Source: Blasia pusilla | Taxonomy: Eukaryota > Marchantiophyta > Marchantiopsida > Blasiales | Direction: 5' to 3' | Length of the DNA stretch: 64,000 nt | Assembly (NCBI GenBank): GCA_050084515.1 | Contig: CM114271.1 | Span: 27,342,001-27,406,000, forward strand | Part shown: positions 34,084 to 45,884 of the stretch, in pieces | How the letters are laid out: every line of letters begins with the position of its first letter | Numbering within the stretch: position 1 is the first letter of the stretch | Program-made: the position numbers and the translations under genes | Notes under the pieces: model-generated | What the model was told of the DNA's origin: nothing | The model's database searches: none | What the model saw: only the letters and a program-made list of their open reading frames with translations

Positions 34084-37000
34084 ATGGGAATGGAGATGGT
34101 GCCCGATGATTCGAGCGCGGTGTTACCACGAGGGGACGTGGGATTGTCTGCAGAGGATGCGCTGCAGGACGATGGGAAGAAGCGCAAGAGAAAGCCTGTC
34201 ACTAAGAACTTGTACAGATTTGGAAATTATCATCACTACTACGGCTACAGGGTGAGTGGCTTCACTAACCTGTTCACGTTTTCAAGTGAATTGTATGGAT
34301 TGAAGACCTTGGTGGATTTCTTCTTTGAATGGTCATTATTTTGAAGGCATCGCATGAACTGTGTCCGTAATCTAAAATCCTTTTTTTTCCCCTTACCCCC
34401 CCAGAGAAGAAAAGAAGTGGAGGAAGAAGAAGTGAAAGAAGTTCTAAGTCTGTTGCCTTCTTAGGATTCGTTCAAGAGACTTGTTGTGGTCCCTGTATGC
34501 AGCTTGGGAAGACACTGGACGAGGATCCTAGGTTGAAGTTGTTCCAAAGGGAGTGGTTTGAAGAGAAGGATTGCATCGATATTGGTTGCAATGAAGGCTT
34601 CGTAACCATTTCTATAGGTACTCAATAACCCAGCTTGCATTGCACGTACACTGCCTGTGAATTGAGTTGTTTGGCAGTTGTTCTCAATTTGTTGCGCTGG
34701 GCTGCAAGAAACTTTTCTATATCATAGCCGAGTGTGAATTTATGTAAATGTCGCGAGTGTAAGGTGGACAACCCTGTTGCCTATGCTCAGGTATTCACAC
34801 ATTGTGCTATTCTGTCCAGCGCAGAAATTCTTCTGTCGGAGTGTACTTGGTCTTGACATAGATAAAGGTATGGACACTAGGCCAGAGAGATCATTCATCA
34901 TTTTTGCTGTCCTCTGGCAACCTTTCAATGAATGCCCTCTTCACTTCCCAAAATACTTAAAATACCAATTGTATAAATAAATCCTGCAATGATCCGATGA
35001 CTGATAAAAGTCTTTTGAGGAACTGGTTTCAATACTGTTGCATACCAACAGATGGGTTGGTATGCAATCGTGATGGAAGCATAGTGTGGTCGACCAATCG
35101 TTATGGATTCTCTCAGTCTCGTATTTCTTGAATAGTATAGATGCTGAAAAACTGCTCTTGGAATGGTGTGAGACTCCTTGACTGCCTCTGTTTGTTGCAA
35201 GGAATATCAACTTAAATTGGAATTATCACGTCTCCTTTCAACTTGGGTTGTGCCTCTGCAGTTCTGCTTACTTCTTGTGGGGTTGTCGGAGTCTTGTAGG
35301 TGTGTTGTCACTGTTTTCTGTCAAGGATTCCTATTTATGGTATGGGCTTTAACATTGCTGTCATAATCTATGGATTCATAATCAGTTTTAATTGAGAAGG
35401 CCAACTGCAATCTGCAAGAAGAAGCTGCTGCATTGGAACAGTGTGAAGATGGATGTTTTAAGGAAGCTGAGCTTGGAGAAATCAGGCAGGAAGATGGTGA
35501 AGCTATGTCAATGGGAGAGTCTACACCCAATTTGGCTGTGTCGGATGAATACAGCAAAGTCAAAGACAAAGAGGAGACACCAAGAATATGTGAATGTAGT
35601 ACACCTTCAGCTCGTGAGAGGTTACTGCAAACTGTTCAATTCAGGAGTGAAAACGTCATCAAGGATTTTCCTCATGGTGACTATATGAAGGATGGGCCGT
35701 TTGATACTGTGCTCTGGTAAGTGCTAGCAGAGTGTGTGTCAGTTGCCGTCATTTTCATCAACATTCTGTCTGTTGTGGATGATGCCTGAAAGAACTCATG
35801 TTGCAGATGAAAATGCTGAGTCTTTGACAGTGGGCGGGCATTTTTTGCCTGCAGATATATTCCACCTTGTTGCCTGGAGTTTTTGATGGCTTAAATGGGT
35901 GGTTTTCCAGCTTGAGCATCACAAAGTGGATACATTTGAACTGGGGAGATGACGGGCTAATTCGGTTGTTTGCAAAGATCTATCACATTCTCCGACCAGT
36001 AAGTGAAAAGTTTCCCTATCTTTCTGTGTGAGAGGATCCTCTACAGTTTTCATAACAGTGGTAAATCAGGTTGGGTTGTGTACTTGAGAGTGAGTGGTGC
36101 TTGTACCGTGCACAGGTGGAGTATAGGATGGCGGTGCATCAATCATTGGGTATTAGGATGAACATATTGCAATATGATAAAAGTAATGGGTGGATGAAGT
36201 GGGTGAGCTAATGCACATAAGAAATTTGTTTTCAGACTAGTTGCATCAACTGTTCGGATGTAATAGCCCTACTTTCAAGTCTGTTATAGAATGGCCAGAC
36301 CGTTTTCAACTTAGTTAACAGCTTTGTGATGGCTGCAGGGTGGCATTTTGATTCTAGAGCCTCAACCATGGAAGTCTTACAAGAAGAAGCATCATGTTTC
36401 AGAGGTATTGAATTCCCAGCCAAGGCTGAAGCCTGATCACGAAGTTAAATTGTGCGTGAATTTATCGAAAATGATATGTGATTATCAGTGAGTTGACACT
36501 GTAACCTATCCCTTTGGTATCCTCTGGTGTCCAAAGCTTCGGGGATAAATTTTTCAAGGTGGTCCTTGCTGGATCATCATTCTAAGGAATGAGGACAAGG
36601 TCATTGTGTAATGGGCTTGTGATATTAGGCGTCAAGAAAGATGCTGGCGTCAAGTTCTTCCATGCACCTGAATTTGGCATTGACTACTTGTGTAGGTGAC
36701 AAGACAGTACTTCAAAGAAATTCTTATCAGGCCAGCCCATTTCCCAGAAATTCTTCTTGATAAGGTGGGCCCTTTTAATATCTCTTAATGCAGAGTGATA
36801 GATTCGTTGAAGTTTTTTTGGAGATACTACAGTATACTGCCAACAAGCCCCTTGTAGACAATTAGCTTTACTTGTCTAGGCAGAGATCAGGAGTACATTA
36901 ACTATGGATCTTTGGAAGTTTGACCTTGACTGTGGGACGAGGTGGCAGATCTACCTTTTGTGGTGGGTAGATGTTATAAAATGTGCTATCTTCAGTTGCT

Positions 37001-37182
37001 AGCAGTCGTGCATGTTCTCTGTTTTTGAAGTGATCTTTGCTGGTGAAGTCAGCAAATGGTGACTCTTGGTTTCTCTTGGCTTGTGGTGGCAGATCGGATT
37101 CAAATCATTTCATCAAGTTAGTAGTGCAGTCCCGAACAGCAGTATAGGATTTGACCGCTCACTTTTTCTGTACATTAAGTAG
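34084..37182 (+). CDS. Bin3/MEPCE-type RNA methyltransferase (snRNA 5' cap), 8 exons
   Basis: Members of this family methylate the gamma-phosphate at the 5' end of small nuclear RNAs (7SK in animals) with S-adenosylmethionine. The exons are 34,084-34,251, 34,503-34,617, 34,820-34,867, 35,386-35,716, 35,911-35,998, 36,339-36,404, 36,696-36,764 and 37,093-37,182. All junctions are GT..AG and in phase, giving 324 residues. The order is: a basic N-terminus; [11 protein letters not shown] (about 46-56); SAM motif [20 protein letters not shown]; an acidic insert encoded by exon 4; the Bin3 signature [16 protein letters not shown] with [20 protein letters not shown]; then [12 protein letters not shown] and a C-terminal IGFKSFHQ segment. 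The exon 7 start (GTG after TAG) could instead be 12 bases later. No lesion is seen. The long third intron contains a Helitron-like piece. Confidence 0.92.
34877..35141 (-). mobile_element. Helitron-like insertion in an intron of the methyltransferase gene
   Basis: On the minus strand TCTATACTATTC starts at 35,141 after an A, matching the 5' terminus found three more times in this window. A possible 3' end is CTAG at 34,880-34,877 followed by T, next to a GCCAGAG/CTCTGGC inverted repeat. That repeat abuts CTAG with a long loop, which is not canonical. The element would lie only 9 bases inside the splice donor. Confidence 0.4.
35038..35067. repeat. Perfect 12-bp hairpin in an intron
   Basis: TTGCATACCAAC and its exact complement are separated by the 6-base loop AGATGG. 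It lies in intron 3 of the methyltransferase gene, inside the Helitron-like insertion. Confidence 0.65.
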
Positions 37183-38510
37183 CTTTATGCATGCTCAGAC
37201 AGGATGTACAGGTGTTAATCTTCTTCGATCTTAGTTTTGAATGGTGGATTAATAGGACTCTACGATGGTGTGCACATACAAAAGGAGTTAATTGTGATTT
37301 TCTGCACTTACCAAGATACAAGTTTTATTGAAGCTGAATTGTGGACAATTGTATTGAAGCTCCATGTAAATGGGTGGGATTTTTTATAGCCAGTGAGAAA
37401 ATTGGCACCCTGGAAAAGCAGGTATATTGCATGAAACATACAAGCTGTGTGCTTTGTTCTCAATCAGAGCAGGGTTGTCTGTGTGAACTGCTTAATGTTA
37501 AATCTCTAGAGTACAGGGTCAGCAGAGTTGGTGTTGGGTTAACCAACTTGTTGGTTAACCTTGAGTACTACACGGGAATTGGGTCTCGGATTGATGAGAT
37601 CTGCTGGGAAGCATTGGAAAATATGCCAGCGCAAGGTGCTTTCAAATTAGGAGCTGTTCTCTGAACGAAAGACGGACAAAAGTAGCTCACTGTCCAGACA
37701 TTTGCAGCTATAGTTATCAAAACATTTTAGGCGGATAATGTACCAATCGTGTTCTCAAAAGGGATATATAACGGTTTTATGTGACAGGAAGCCAATTTGA
37801 AGGAACGTTCTGGTGGGAGGATTTAAACTAATAACGGATTCAGAGCAGGACTGTGAAGTAGCTGCCCTTGTGAAAGATGAAATATTTGGATTAGTAGCAG
37901 TGGTTTTCTGTGTCAACGGTGACGGAACGCTGTCAACGGCAATCCCTGAACGCAGCAGATCTCATTGATCTGCGGTCGCCGCACTTCTAAGATGACACAT
38001 ATTTGCCAGCTCCTGTGGAACAGAACTTGTAGTCGGGCTATTGAAAGTCCGTTTTGAAAACCTCACTAAAGATCGTTCTTGCCGTTATTGAGGACATAAC
38101 CACGGTCGAATAACTATGCTACGTTTTTTTTATTATTATTGGAAAGAGCAGTTTTATTTGCAAATTATGTTACATTTTGTAACTAAGTTTTTATTTATAT
38201 TATTATTGGAAAACATGTTCTTATCTGTAAATGTTTGGATACGTGTTTTGAGGTCAACAAGAAAAAATTGTTTCACACATTGTGTATGACAAAAAATATT
38301 TTTAATTCATATAACACCATCATTTTTTTCATTATTCCTTTCAATTATAAGAACTCTTCGAACAATTTTATACTTTTCCAAGTCCTACTACTAGTTTAAA
38401 TTAAAAGAAAAGCAACATTGACGACAGAGTCGAACAAATACTTATATAATACGACTTTGCATGACACGCATTATTTCACACCATAACTATTATACGTTAT
38501 CCTCCTTCCG
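37183..38510. other. 3' flank of the methyltransferase gene and AT-rich spacer
   Basis: The first few hundred bases are probably 3' untranslated. A 107-codon frame at 37,341-37,664 contains several Cys residues but matches no family I know, and no intron joins it to the gene. From about 38,100 the sequence is AT-rich until the reverse transcriptase relic begins. Confidence 0.35.
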
Positions 38511-39561
38511 TTGTTACCATCCACGCCCTCCGGAGGCTCCGGAGCGGTTAACATCCCAACATTTGTACGTGACACAACCTTATACCTAGATCCGTCCCTC
38601 TTTGCAAGGGCACTCGAGAGTTCCCCTAGGATAGCAACTGGAAGGTTGTCCGGTATGATGTACGGACACCTTCGTGATTGCTTTCCCCCCGAGGACTCTG
38701 CTAACGGCTTTTCCGAGTTGCTTCAGGTTGCCTCTCACCTAGCTCAGGGGAGAGTGCCAACAACAGTAGCCCAGATATTAGGGGCGGGGCAACTTTTGGC
38801 GTTGTCGAAGGAGGGTGGAGGGATCCGTCTGATCGCCATAGGGGAGGTGCTCTTGCGGTTGGTGAGACGCTCTATCGCTTTGCAATTATGTGAGGCTTTC
38901 GAGTCACATCTGAGTCCGCACTAGTTTGGAGTTGCCACGCCAGCCGGTTGTGAGGCGGTAGCCTTAGGTTTGAGGGCTTGTTTAGATATACACCCTGAGT
39001 GGGTGGTTCTCCAGTTGATGTGGAGAATGCCTTTTAACTGAGTGTCTCGGGCATCTATCTTCACGGAGCTGAGAGACGTAGGGGATCCTATAGCGAGTCT
39101 GATTCCCTTCGTGCATGATTTTTATGGGGCCCCCTCGGCCCTCTATTTTCACCACGGTAGGTTCGAGGAGGAGGTCACGGTCTTGGAGTCTGCTACCGCG
39201 ACGCGTCAGGGTGGTCCCTTGGGTGGTGTATTGTTTGCTTTGGCTCATTATCAAGCGGTTCTTTCTACGGTGGAGGCTTTCCCGGGTTGCAATTTCCCTT
39301 CGTTGGCAGATGATACTCACTTTGGTGGCCCTGGAGACCTGGTCGTTCCTGCATTTCAGCACTTTTCAGCACAATTGGCACATGTTGGCCTCGCGGTGAA
39401 GGTGGGAAAGTGCGAGGCTTGGTCTTCATTAGGCTTGTCAGCAGATGTTCATTTACCCGAAGGTTTTTTGACACCTGTTGGAGGGCTTCGCGTCTTGGAA
39501 GTCCCACTTGGGAGCCATGACTTTGTATCGAGTTTTGTGGCGACAGCTCTTACCAAGGATC

Positions 39562-39866
39562 TGTGGAAAACTGCTAAACAAGCATAACTGGTGGAAACGG
39601 CACACACACACACACACACACACACACCACCATGGAGAAAAAAATTTGCAATGAGAGAATGAGTGGAGGCTGGTCCTCTTCTCAATTATAGAGGGTATGT
39701 ACAAGCAACCCTAACCCTAACCATAGTCTCAAGTTAGCCTAAATGTGATTAACTAACCCTAGTTAAGATAACTGACTAACCAAGATTAAGCTTCCCTACT
39801 TCGTGTGAGTGCCAAATGTAGCAGTTCAGGTATCTCATGAGCTTGACTGTAACTCAATCTTCAATA
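39562..39866 (-). repeat. Copia 3' LTR
   Basis: This is 305 bp, starting TGTGGAAAACTGC on the plus strand and ending CAATCTTCAATA. It includes a CA dinucleotide run (39,601-39,627) that is longer than in the other LTR, and the phrase ACCCTAACCCTAACC. The pyrimidine-rich CTCCCCCTCAA directly to its right is the complement of the polypurine tract. Confidence 0.9.
39601..39627. repeat. (CA)n microsatellite in the LTR
   Basis: About 13 CA units are present. The partner LTR has only about 6 at the same place, so the run has expanded or contracted since insertion. Confidence 0.85.
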
Positions 39867-39978
39867 CTCCCCCTCAAGCTCATATCGATATATCTAACGC
39901 CTAAATCCTTTCTAAACATCTCAAACTTATCTCTAGACAATGCCTTTGTAAAGATGTCAACAATTTGCTGATATGTAC

Positions 39979-41358
39979 CTATATACACAAGATCAATTTT
40001 CCTGAAAGCACTTTCTCTCTGATAAAATGATAGTGCACCTCAACATGCTTTGTACGAGCATGAAACACAAGGTTATTAGCAAGCTTGATGCTACTAATAT
40101 TGTATGCATATATTACACTAGGTCCTAAGTTACTAACACCAATCTCAACAAGTAATCGATGAAGCCACACCGCCTCACATACTGCATTAGTTGCTCCTCT
40201 GTACTCAACCTCTGTTGAAGATAAAACAACTGTAGGTTTTATCTTTGAAGGCCAACTTATAGCTGCGCTTCCCAAAGTAAATGAATAACTAGATGTGGAG
40301 TGTCGATCAGACACGCTTCGTGCCCAATCAGCATCTGTGAATCCCTGTAATTGAAAACTCGGAGAAGGTTCAAATTGAAGCCCGAATTGAATAGAGAATT
40401 TCACATATCGTATAATCCTCCTCACAGCATCAAGGTGAGGTTTTCGAGGTGCTTGCATAAACTGGCTCACGAGGCCAACAACATAGCTCAAATCTGGTCT
40501 AGTTATAGTTAGATAGATCAAACTTCCAACCTTGCGCCTGTACACATTAGAATCTGCAAGCAGCTCTCCTTCATCCACTCTTAGCTTCACGCTCTGATCC
40601 AACAATATAGAGATTGGCTTACAAGCCGTCATATCATATTTTGAAAGCATATGAAGAGCATATTGTCGTTGTAGTAACCACATGCTGTCTCCAACCTTGA
40701 TAAACTCAATACCAAGGAAGTACTTGAGTTCTCCCAAGTCCTTCATATCAAATTCTGCTTGTAACTTAAGCTTGACTTGTTGTACCATTTCTTCAGTATT
40801 CCCAGTAATCAAGAGATTGTCAACATACAACACAATGAGAACTGTATGATCTTGTCCTCTCAACATATATAACGAGGAGTCAGAATCACATACCCTAAAA
40901 CCCAACTCTTGTAGGACGTATGCAATCTTGTTATACCAAGCTCTTGGAGCTTGTTTGAGCCCGTATAGAGCTTTCTTCAATCTACATACGCAAAATGGAA
41001 ACTAGGGATGCTCGTATCTAGGTGGTTGAGTCATATATACCTCCTTGTATAGATCTCCATTCAAGAAGGTATTCTTGACGTCCATGTGATGTAATCTTCA
41101 CTTCTTACTTACTGCAACTTCAACCACCGTTCTCGTAGTCGCCATCTTTGCAACAGGGCTAAATGTTTCCTCATAATCAATACCATATTGTTGTGCATAG
41201 CCCTTAGCCACCAATCTTGCTTTGTATCTATTCATTGTACCATCTTGATCGCGCTTGATTTTGTAAACCCATTTGCAATCAATAGCTTCCTTATCGGAAG
41301 GTATATCAACCAGCTCCCATGTTTGTTGATGTCTTAATGCAGCAAGCTCTTCCTCCAT
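39979..41358 (-). pseudogene. Copia reverse transcriptase and RNase H
   Basis: The reverse transcriptase copies the element's RNA. The N-terminal block (41,358-41,098) has WELVDIPSDKEAIDCKWVYK and RLVAKGYAQQYGIDYEETFS. After stops at about 41,098-40,980 the main block has LKKALYGLKQAPRAWY, the active-site box YVDNLLITG (family YVDD: the second Asp is Asn), and RNase H with GFTDADWA, SSTEVEY and TKHVEVHYHFIRE. The Asp-to-Asn change alone should abolish polymerisation. Confidence 0.9.
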
Positions 41359-41754
41359 AACTTCAATCCATTCGGCTTTACTCGCAGCTTCTTCAAAACA
41401 ACTCGACTCCTACTCTTGAAGGGTAGTCATCATTTATGCATGATGTGTCGCAAGGAATGTGTAACTCTACTTGATGTATTGTAGAATGTGTAACTCTACT
41501 TGATCTGCGAAGTTGTTGTTAAGAGGTAGATGCCTTTGACACATGACTCGAGCTTTGACTAATGTTAACAGACTGAATATGTACTCTTTCCGTCCATGGA
41601 CTCACAGATTTAACGGATGAATCTAGGACCTCTCCTAATCCTGCACTAGTACTTGGGGAAGTTGAAGATAATGTCTATTGGTTTATAGTCATATTTTCCC
41701 CCTCAACAGAAAAGTTTAGAGGTGGAATAGGCTCAGATGGAGCATATCATGACT

Positions 41755-42990
41755 TTAGCTCATCAAAGACAACATCACAACTAATAATAAGCTGCCTAGA
41801 GGATGGAATGTAGCACTTATACCCTTAGTTCCATCAGCATAGTCAATGAAGATACATCTTTCAGACTTGGAGTCTAATTTCTGACGTCTCTCAGAAGGAG
41901 CATGAGCATGACAGATACAACCAAATACTTTCAAAAAGGAAAAATCAAGTTTACTTCCTGTGAAGACTTTGAATGGAGTTTTATCATGAACTCCTCTTGT
42001 TGGAGTTCGGTTGATTAAGAAGATTGTACATGCTATAACCTCCGCCCAATACACCTTAGGCATGTTCTTCTCATTCAACATAGCTCGTGTCGCTTTAGCA
42101 ATATGTCGATTTTTCCTCTCAACCACTCCATTTTGTTGTGGAGTGTAACGGCAAGTCACTTAACGTTGGATGCCATTCTGACGTAAATAGTCATGAAAAT
42201 CTATTGAAAGATACTCACCTCCTCGATCACAACGCAATTTCAAAATGCGTTGTCCAGTCTGCTTTTCTACTAGAACTCTGAATGTTTGAAACACTGAGAA
42301 TACCTTTGATTTGGCTTACAAAAATTATACCCATATATACCTAGAGAAGTCATCAATAAATGAAACATAGTACTGACAACCACTAAGGCTATGTTGTGAT
42401 ACTGTCCACACATCACTGTGGATCAACTCCAATATCTTGGATGCTCTTCTACCTTGCTTTGGAAAATGAAATCTAGCTTGTTTTCCAAATTGGCAAGCAA
42501 GGCATACCTCTAACGTAGCAAGACTTGCTAATTTAGGGACTCCTATTACTATATTAGATGATGAAAGACTATGTAATCTTTGAAGATTCCGATATGCAAT
42601 TCTTTTATGCCACACATTTAGATCTGTGACTTGTTGGCCAGTTTGACCATACATTGCTTCTTGAATCTTTGACATAGAAACATCTAATTTGAACATTCTG
42701 CCAGATCTAGTTCCTTTGACTATCGTAGTGTGGTCATCCATTGTTTCAATGAAATAACCATTTGGGTTAAACTTCACTTGATAATCCTGTTCAACTATTT
42801 GTCCTACAGAGATCAGATTTCTTACAATGGTAGGAACATAGAGAACATTTCCAAGAGCACAAAGATCGTGTGATGCTATTGGAACTTTACGGGTATGCGC
42901 GATATGATGTTGAGTGTCATCTCCTATGAGCACAATTGTAGGATCTTTCACCGGCTCCAAACTACTGAACCATTTTGCTTGTGAGGTCAT
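41755..42990 (-). pseudogene. Copia protease remnant and integrase
   Basis: Integrase joins the DNA copy to the genome. Visible are the GAG-pre-integrase zinc segment (VWHKRIAYRNLQRL, CLACQFGKQ), the first catalytic Asp in HSDVWTVSQ, the second in FIDDFSRYIWV, then QNGVVERKNRHIAKATRAML with the catalytic Glu region. A stop and gap interrupt it at 42,160-42,325. Just upstream, at about 43,002, the protease motif D-S-G-A-S-N-H has TAA in place of the Gly codon. Confidence 0.88.
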
Positions 42991-43099
42991 GTGATTTGAT
43001 GCTTAGGAGTCAATGTACCAATCTGATGGCGAGTCTTTTTTGACCATTGCTCCCATATGATGAGTCATGACCAAGAGATGCTCCGTTTGTGAATGTTGC

Positions 43100-44037
43100 T
43101 ATTCTTGGTACTGCTCTTGGTGTTGTTGCTCCACATAGTTTTGTTATTGTAAGGCTCATGTTCTCATATCTGCCTTCTTCTTGAAGTAAAACTTTGCATA
43201 GTGACCCTTGATCCCAAAGTAATTGCAAGATCCAAGGACCCTCTGCTGATGACCTCGACCCCAACCGTTTCCACCATCACCACCATGTGATTGTGCCTGG
43301 TATTGGTTCGTAGTTGATTGAGTGCCTCTTCCTCCATATGCTTGATATTCACCACGACCACGTAAGTTTCTGCCACGACCCCTGCCTTTGTTTGATCCAT
43401 AACCTGCAAATAGCGCACTCTCTTGCAGACTAGATGAGCTACCGCTGTCTACTAGGCGCATCTCTTCACTGATCAACATAGGAACTAACTCTTGAAAGGT
43501 TGGATCCTTCTCTCTCACAAAGATAGAGGTCTCAAATGACTTGTAATCCTTTGGAAGGCCTTGAAGAGTGAATAAGATCAGATCATCATCTTCTACTGTC
43601 ACTCCAATGCTATTCAACTGATCAAAAATATGTCTGATACTCAAAATATAATCATTGATGCTCTACGATCATTTCCTCACTTCGTTCAATTGCTGTTTCA
43701 ATTGAAGCTTTCTGACCTTTGTAGATGTCTAGAATAGCTTTTCCAATGCATCCCAGGCCTCCTTCGGAATATCAACATCTTGGATGTGACGTATCATTGG
43801 CGAACTGATCGTTATTGAATTGTAGTGGATTACTTGCCTTGTGTGTTTGTTCCAAGCGCGAGCATTCAAGTCCATTGAGTCACCTTCTGGCTTGGCCTCA
43901 TCACCTATGACAAACTCCCCTAGTTCTTGACCCATGAGAAATTTTTTCATGCAAAACTTCCAGACAATGTTATTTTGCTTATCTAGCTTCTCGCCTGTGA
44001 TTGCTGTTAGGGAATACTCCATGATAAACAATTTCAC
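43100..44037 (-). pseudogene. Copia gag
   Basis: Gag forms the virus-like particle. The N-terminal block (44,037-43,729) has WKFCMKKFLMGQELGEFVI and PKEAWDALEKLF; after two stops at 43,650-43,735 the frame resumes with LILFTLQGLPKDYKSFETS and a Gly/Arg-rich stretch. The zinc knuckle reads CNYFGIKGHYAKFYF, missing its second and last Cys. Confidence 0.88.
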
Positions 44038-44527
44038 TCACAAAAAATGTAATTTCACGCTTTCTACTGCTCCAATTGAAGCATAGACCACTCCAACACA
44101 GAAATCGACATGAAATTTTCCAAAATTGATCAACTGTATGAAAGAACTAGTCAAAATTGGCCTGAAGAGAGCAAACTACAGAACTTTTCTTCACTAATTG
44201 CAGTTTCCTACACTGAAATTGTTGTTGCAGGAGCTCAGAGTGTCAGAATCGAGCGATTTTGGGTACGATGGAAAGCTCTTGATAAGCTCTACAAGACGGC
44301 TAGAACTAGCCTTTGGTGGCTTTCTAGTCAAAGCGGACCCTGACGGCTGAATCGACCGGGAAAGCCCTAAAAAATGCCTCCAAAGTTTTATCACCATCAA
44401 AGCTCCACCTGAAATCTGCACCCACTGAGCTCTGAATAAAATTTCCTTCTCCCAAACTAAAATGGTTCCTTCTCTTGCGTGTCTTCTCTCTTCAAACACC
44501 AAGAATTTCAAGTGATGTTCTCCTCCC

Positions 44528-44539
44528 GCTCTGATATCA
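44528..44539 (-). other. Copia primer binding site
   Basis: On the minus strand TGATATCAGAGC directly follows the 5' LTR. It matches TGGTATCAGAGC, the usual complement of plant initiator Met tRNA, except for one base. Confidence 0.85.
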
Positions 44540-44841
44540 TGTGGAAAACTGCTAAACAAGCATAACTGGTGGAAAACGACTTTCACACACACACACCACC
44601 ATGGAGAATGAAATTTGCAATGAGAGAATGAGCGGAGGCTGGTCCTCTTCTCAATTATATAGGGTATGTACAAGCACCCCTAATCCTACCCTTAACCATA
44701 GTCTCGAGTTAGTCTAACTGTGATTAACTAACCCTAGTTAAGATAACTGACTAACCAAGATTAAGCTTCCCTACTTCGTGTGAGTGCCAAATATAGCAGT
44801 TCAGGTGTCTCATGAGTTTGACTGTAACTCAATCTTCAATA
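44540..44841 (-). repeat. Copia 5' LTR
   Basis: This is 302 bp, colinear with 39,562-39,866 with scattered substitutions and a shorter CA run. The divergence indicates an insertion that is not recent. Confidence 0.9.
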
Positions 44842-45300
44842 AGATCTTCTCCATGTCGACAATCTCACGAGGATTGGTGACCCTCAAGTAGCTTATGGAA
44901 TCCTCTTGTCATGTTTTTCTGGTAGACTTGGTTATCTGTGTAGAACCGTGTGGACGTCTTGCCATATTTCTTCCTTGTATAGATCTTTTGATAGAAAGAT
45001 CATGCAGGCGTTTGGGGATCTTCTAGGACCCGACTCATTAGAGTGCCCCGCTAGGGAGTTAGCTCGTAGACAGGATTTTTGGCGGATTGCCTTTGGTGGA
45101 GTAGGTCTCATTGCGACTGAGTTAGTGGCATCTTCAGCTTTTAAGGGAGTTGGGCCACTGTAGCACCCCTCCTTTGCTCCCGATTTTTGGTTAGGGATAG
45201 ACCGCTACTTTTACAGTACGTTTCCCACGTTGAGGATGGTCTTTTCCCACTTCAGTCTTCACTCACAGCTTGTTGAGATTCCCTTCTTGTTGAGGCTAGA

Positions 45301-45404
45301 TGTCGTGCGAATCCACATCGTCATACAACATACATCGCTGACATACCATACGCACATACATACATAACATAGATGAGAGTATCCACAAACGCAAGTGTAC
45401 CACA
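45301..45404 (-). repeat. Gypsy-side terminal repeat, copy 1
   Basis: A sequence of about 105 bp starting TGTCGTGCGAATCC and ending GTGTACCACA recurs at about 45,780-45,884 with few changes. On the minus strand it begins TGTGGTACAC and ends ACGACA, so it has TG..CA ends like an LTR. It abuts the point where the reverse transcriptase relic stops. Confidence 0.65.
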
Positions 45405-45779
45405 ACTGAAATCCGTGAAAGACCTACTGTTATAAAACACGTTTACAATCACATAAAATCGAGCCAAACCCACTCCACGATGGGAGAATCTAGGTCGAAG
45501 CTTGCGGGAAACGCCATAGCCAAGAGCTCTACTCACTACCAAGGCTAACTCCCAACGCATAGCAGGCTCAACTCAAAGAACGACGTTCTTTGAGGAAAGC
45601 CACCTTATATCCTCCAACCTAAGAGCGGGCCCTACTAGGAAAGTCACCCCCAAGTGAGTAACCCCCAACCCTATGTATGGAACCACATCTCTACCAAGCC
45701 ACTACGGTCCTACATAAGGAATGGCCTCTACCAGCACACCATACTCTACGACATAATCCGTATGGTCATGACAACGGTG

Positions 45780-45884
45780 TCGTCGTGCGAATCCACATCG
45801 TCATACAACATACATCATTGACATACCATACGCACATACATACATAACATAGACGAGAGTATCCACAAACGCAAGTGTACCACA
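45780..45884 (-). repeat. Gypsy-side terminal repeat, copy 2
   Basis: This is the second copy of the 105-bp repeat, separated from copy 1 by about 375 bp of unique sequence. It lies next to the presumed polypurine tract. Either the LTR is short and duplicated in tandem, or the LTR is about 580 bp with repeats at each end. Confidence 0.65.

Larger units (their letters stand above)
39562..44841 (-). mobile_element. Ty1/copia retrotransposon, 5.3 kb, nested in the reverse transcriptase relic
   Basis: Two LTRs of about 300 bp bound gag and pol relics in the order gag, protease, integrase, reverse transcriptase, RNase H on the minus strand. The flanks are GGATC (39,557-39,561) and AGATC (44,842-44,846), a 5-bp target duplication with one change. 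Removing the element restores the reading frame of the interrupted relic, which proves the insertion point. Confidence 0.92.
38511..45300 (+). pseudogene. Reverse transcriptase of non-LTR type, N-terminal part, split by a copia element
   Basis: The frame reads through the usual block order of LINE-like polymerases: SGMMYGHLRD, IRLIAIGEVLLRLVRRS, FGVATPAGCEA, a finger segment with LIPFVHDFYGAPSALYF, TRQGGPLGGVLFALAHYQ (39,200-39,250), the catalytic LADDTHF (about 39,304-39,324), then a C-terminal region. Stops at about 38,922 (TAG), 39,040 (TGA) and 45,161 (TAG) break it. At 39,561 a copia element interrupts the coding sequence; the same frame resumes at 44,847 and runs to about 45,300. The remaining C-terminal part is found at 53,815-54,240. 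The first part is itself without a clear start, so the element was probably already truncated or degraded. Confidence 0.7.

Noticed and set aside
37341-37664. Cys-containing 107-codon frame after the methyltransferase gene
   Set aside because: No family resemblance and no splice connection; the gene already has a natural stop at 37,182, so this is probably 3' flank.
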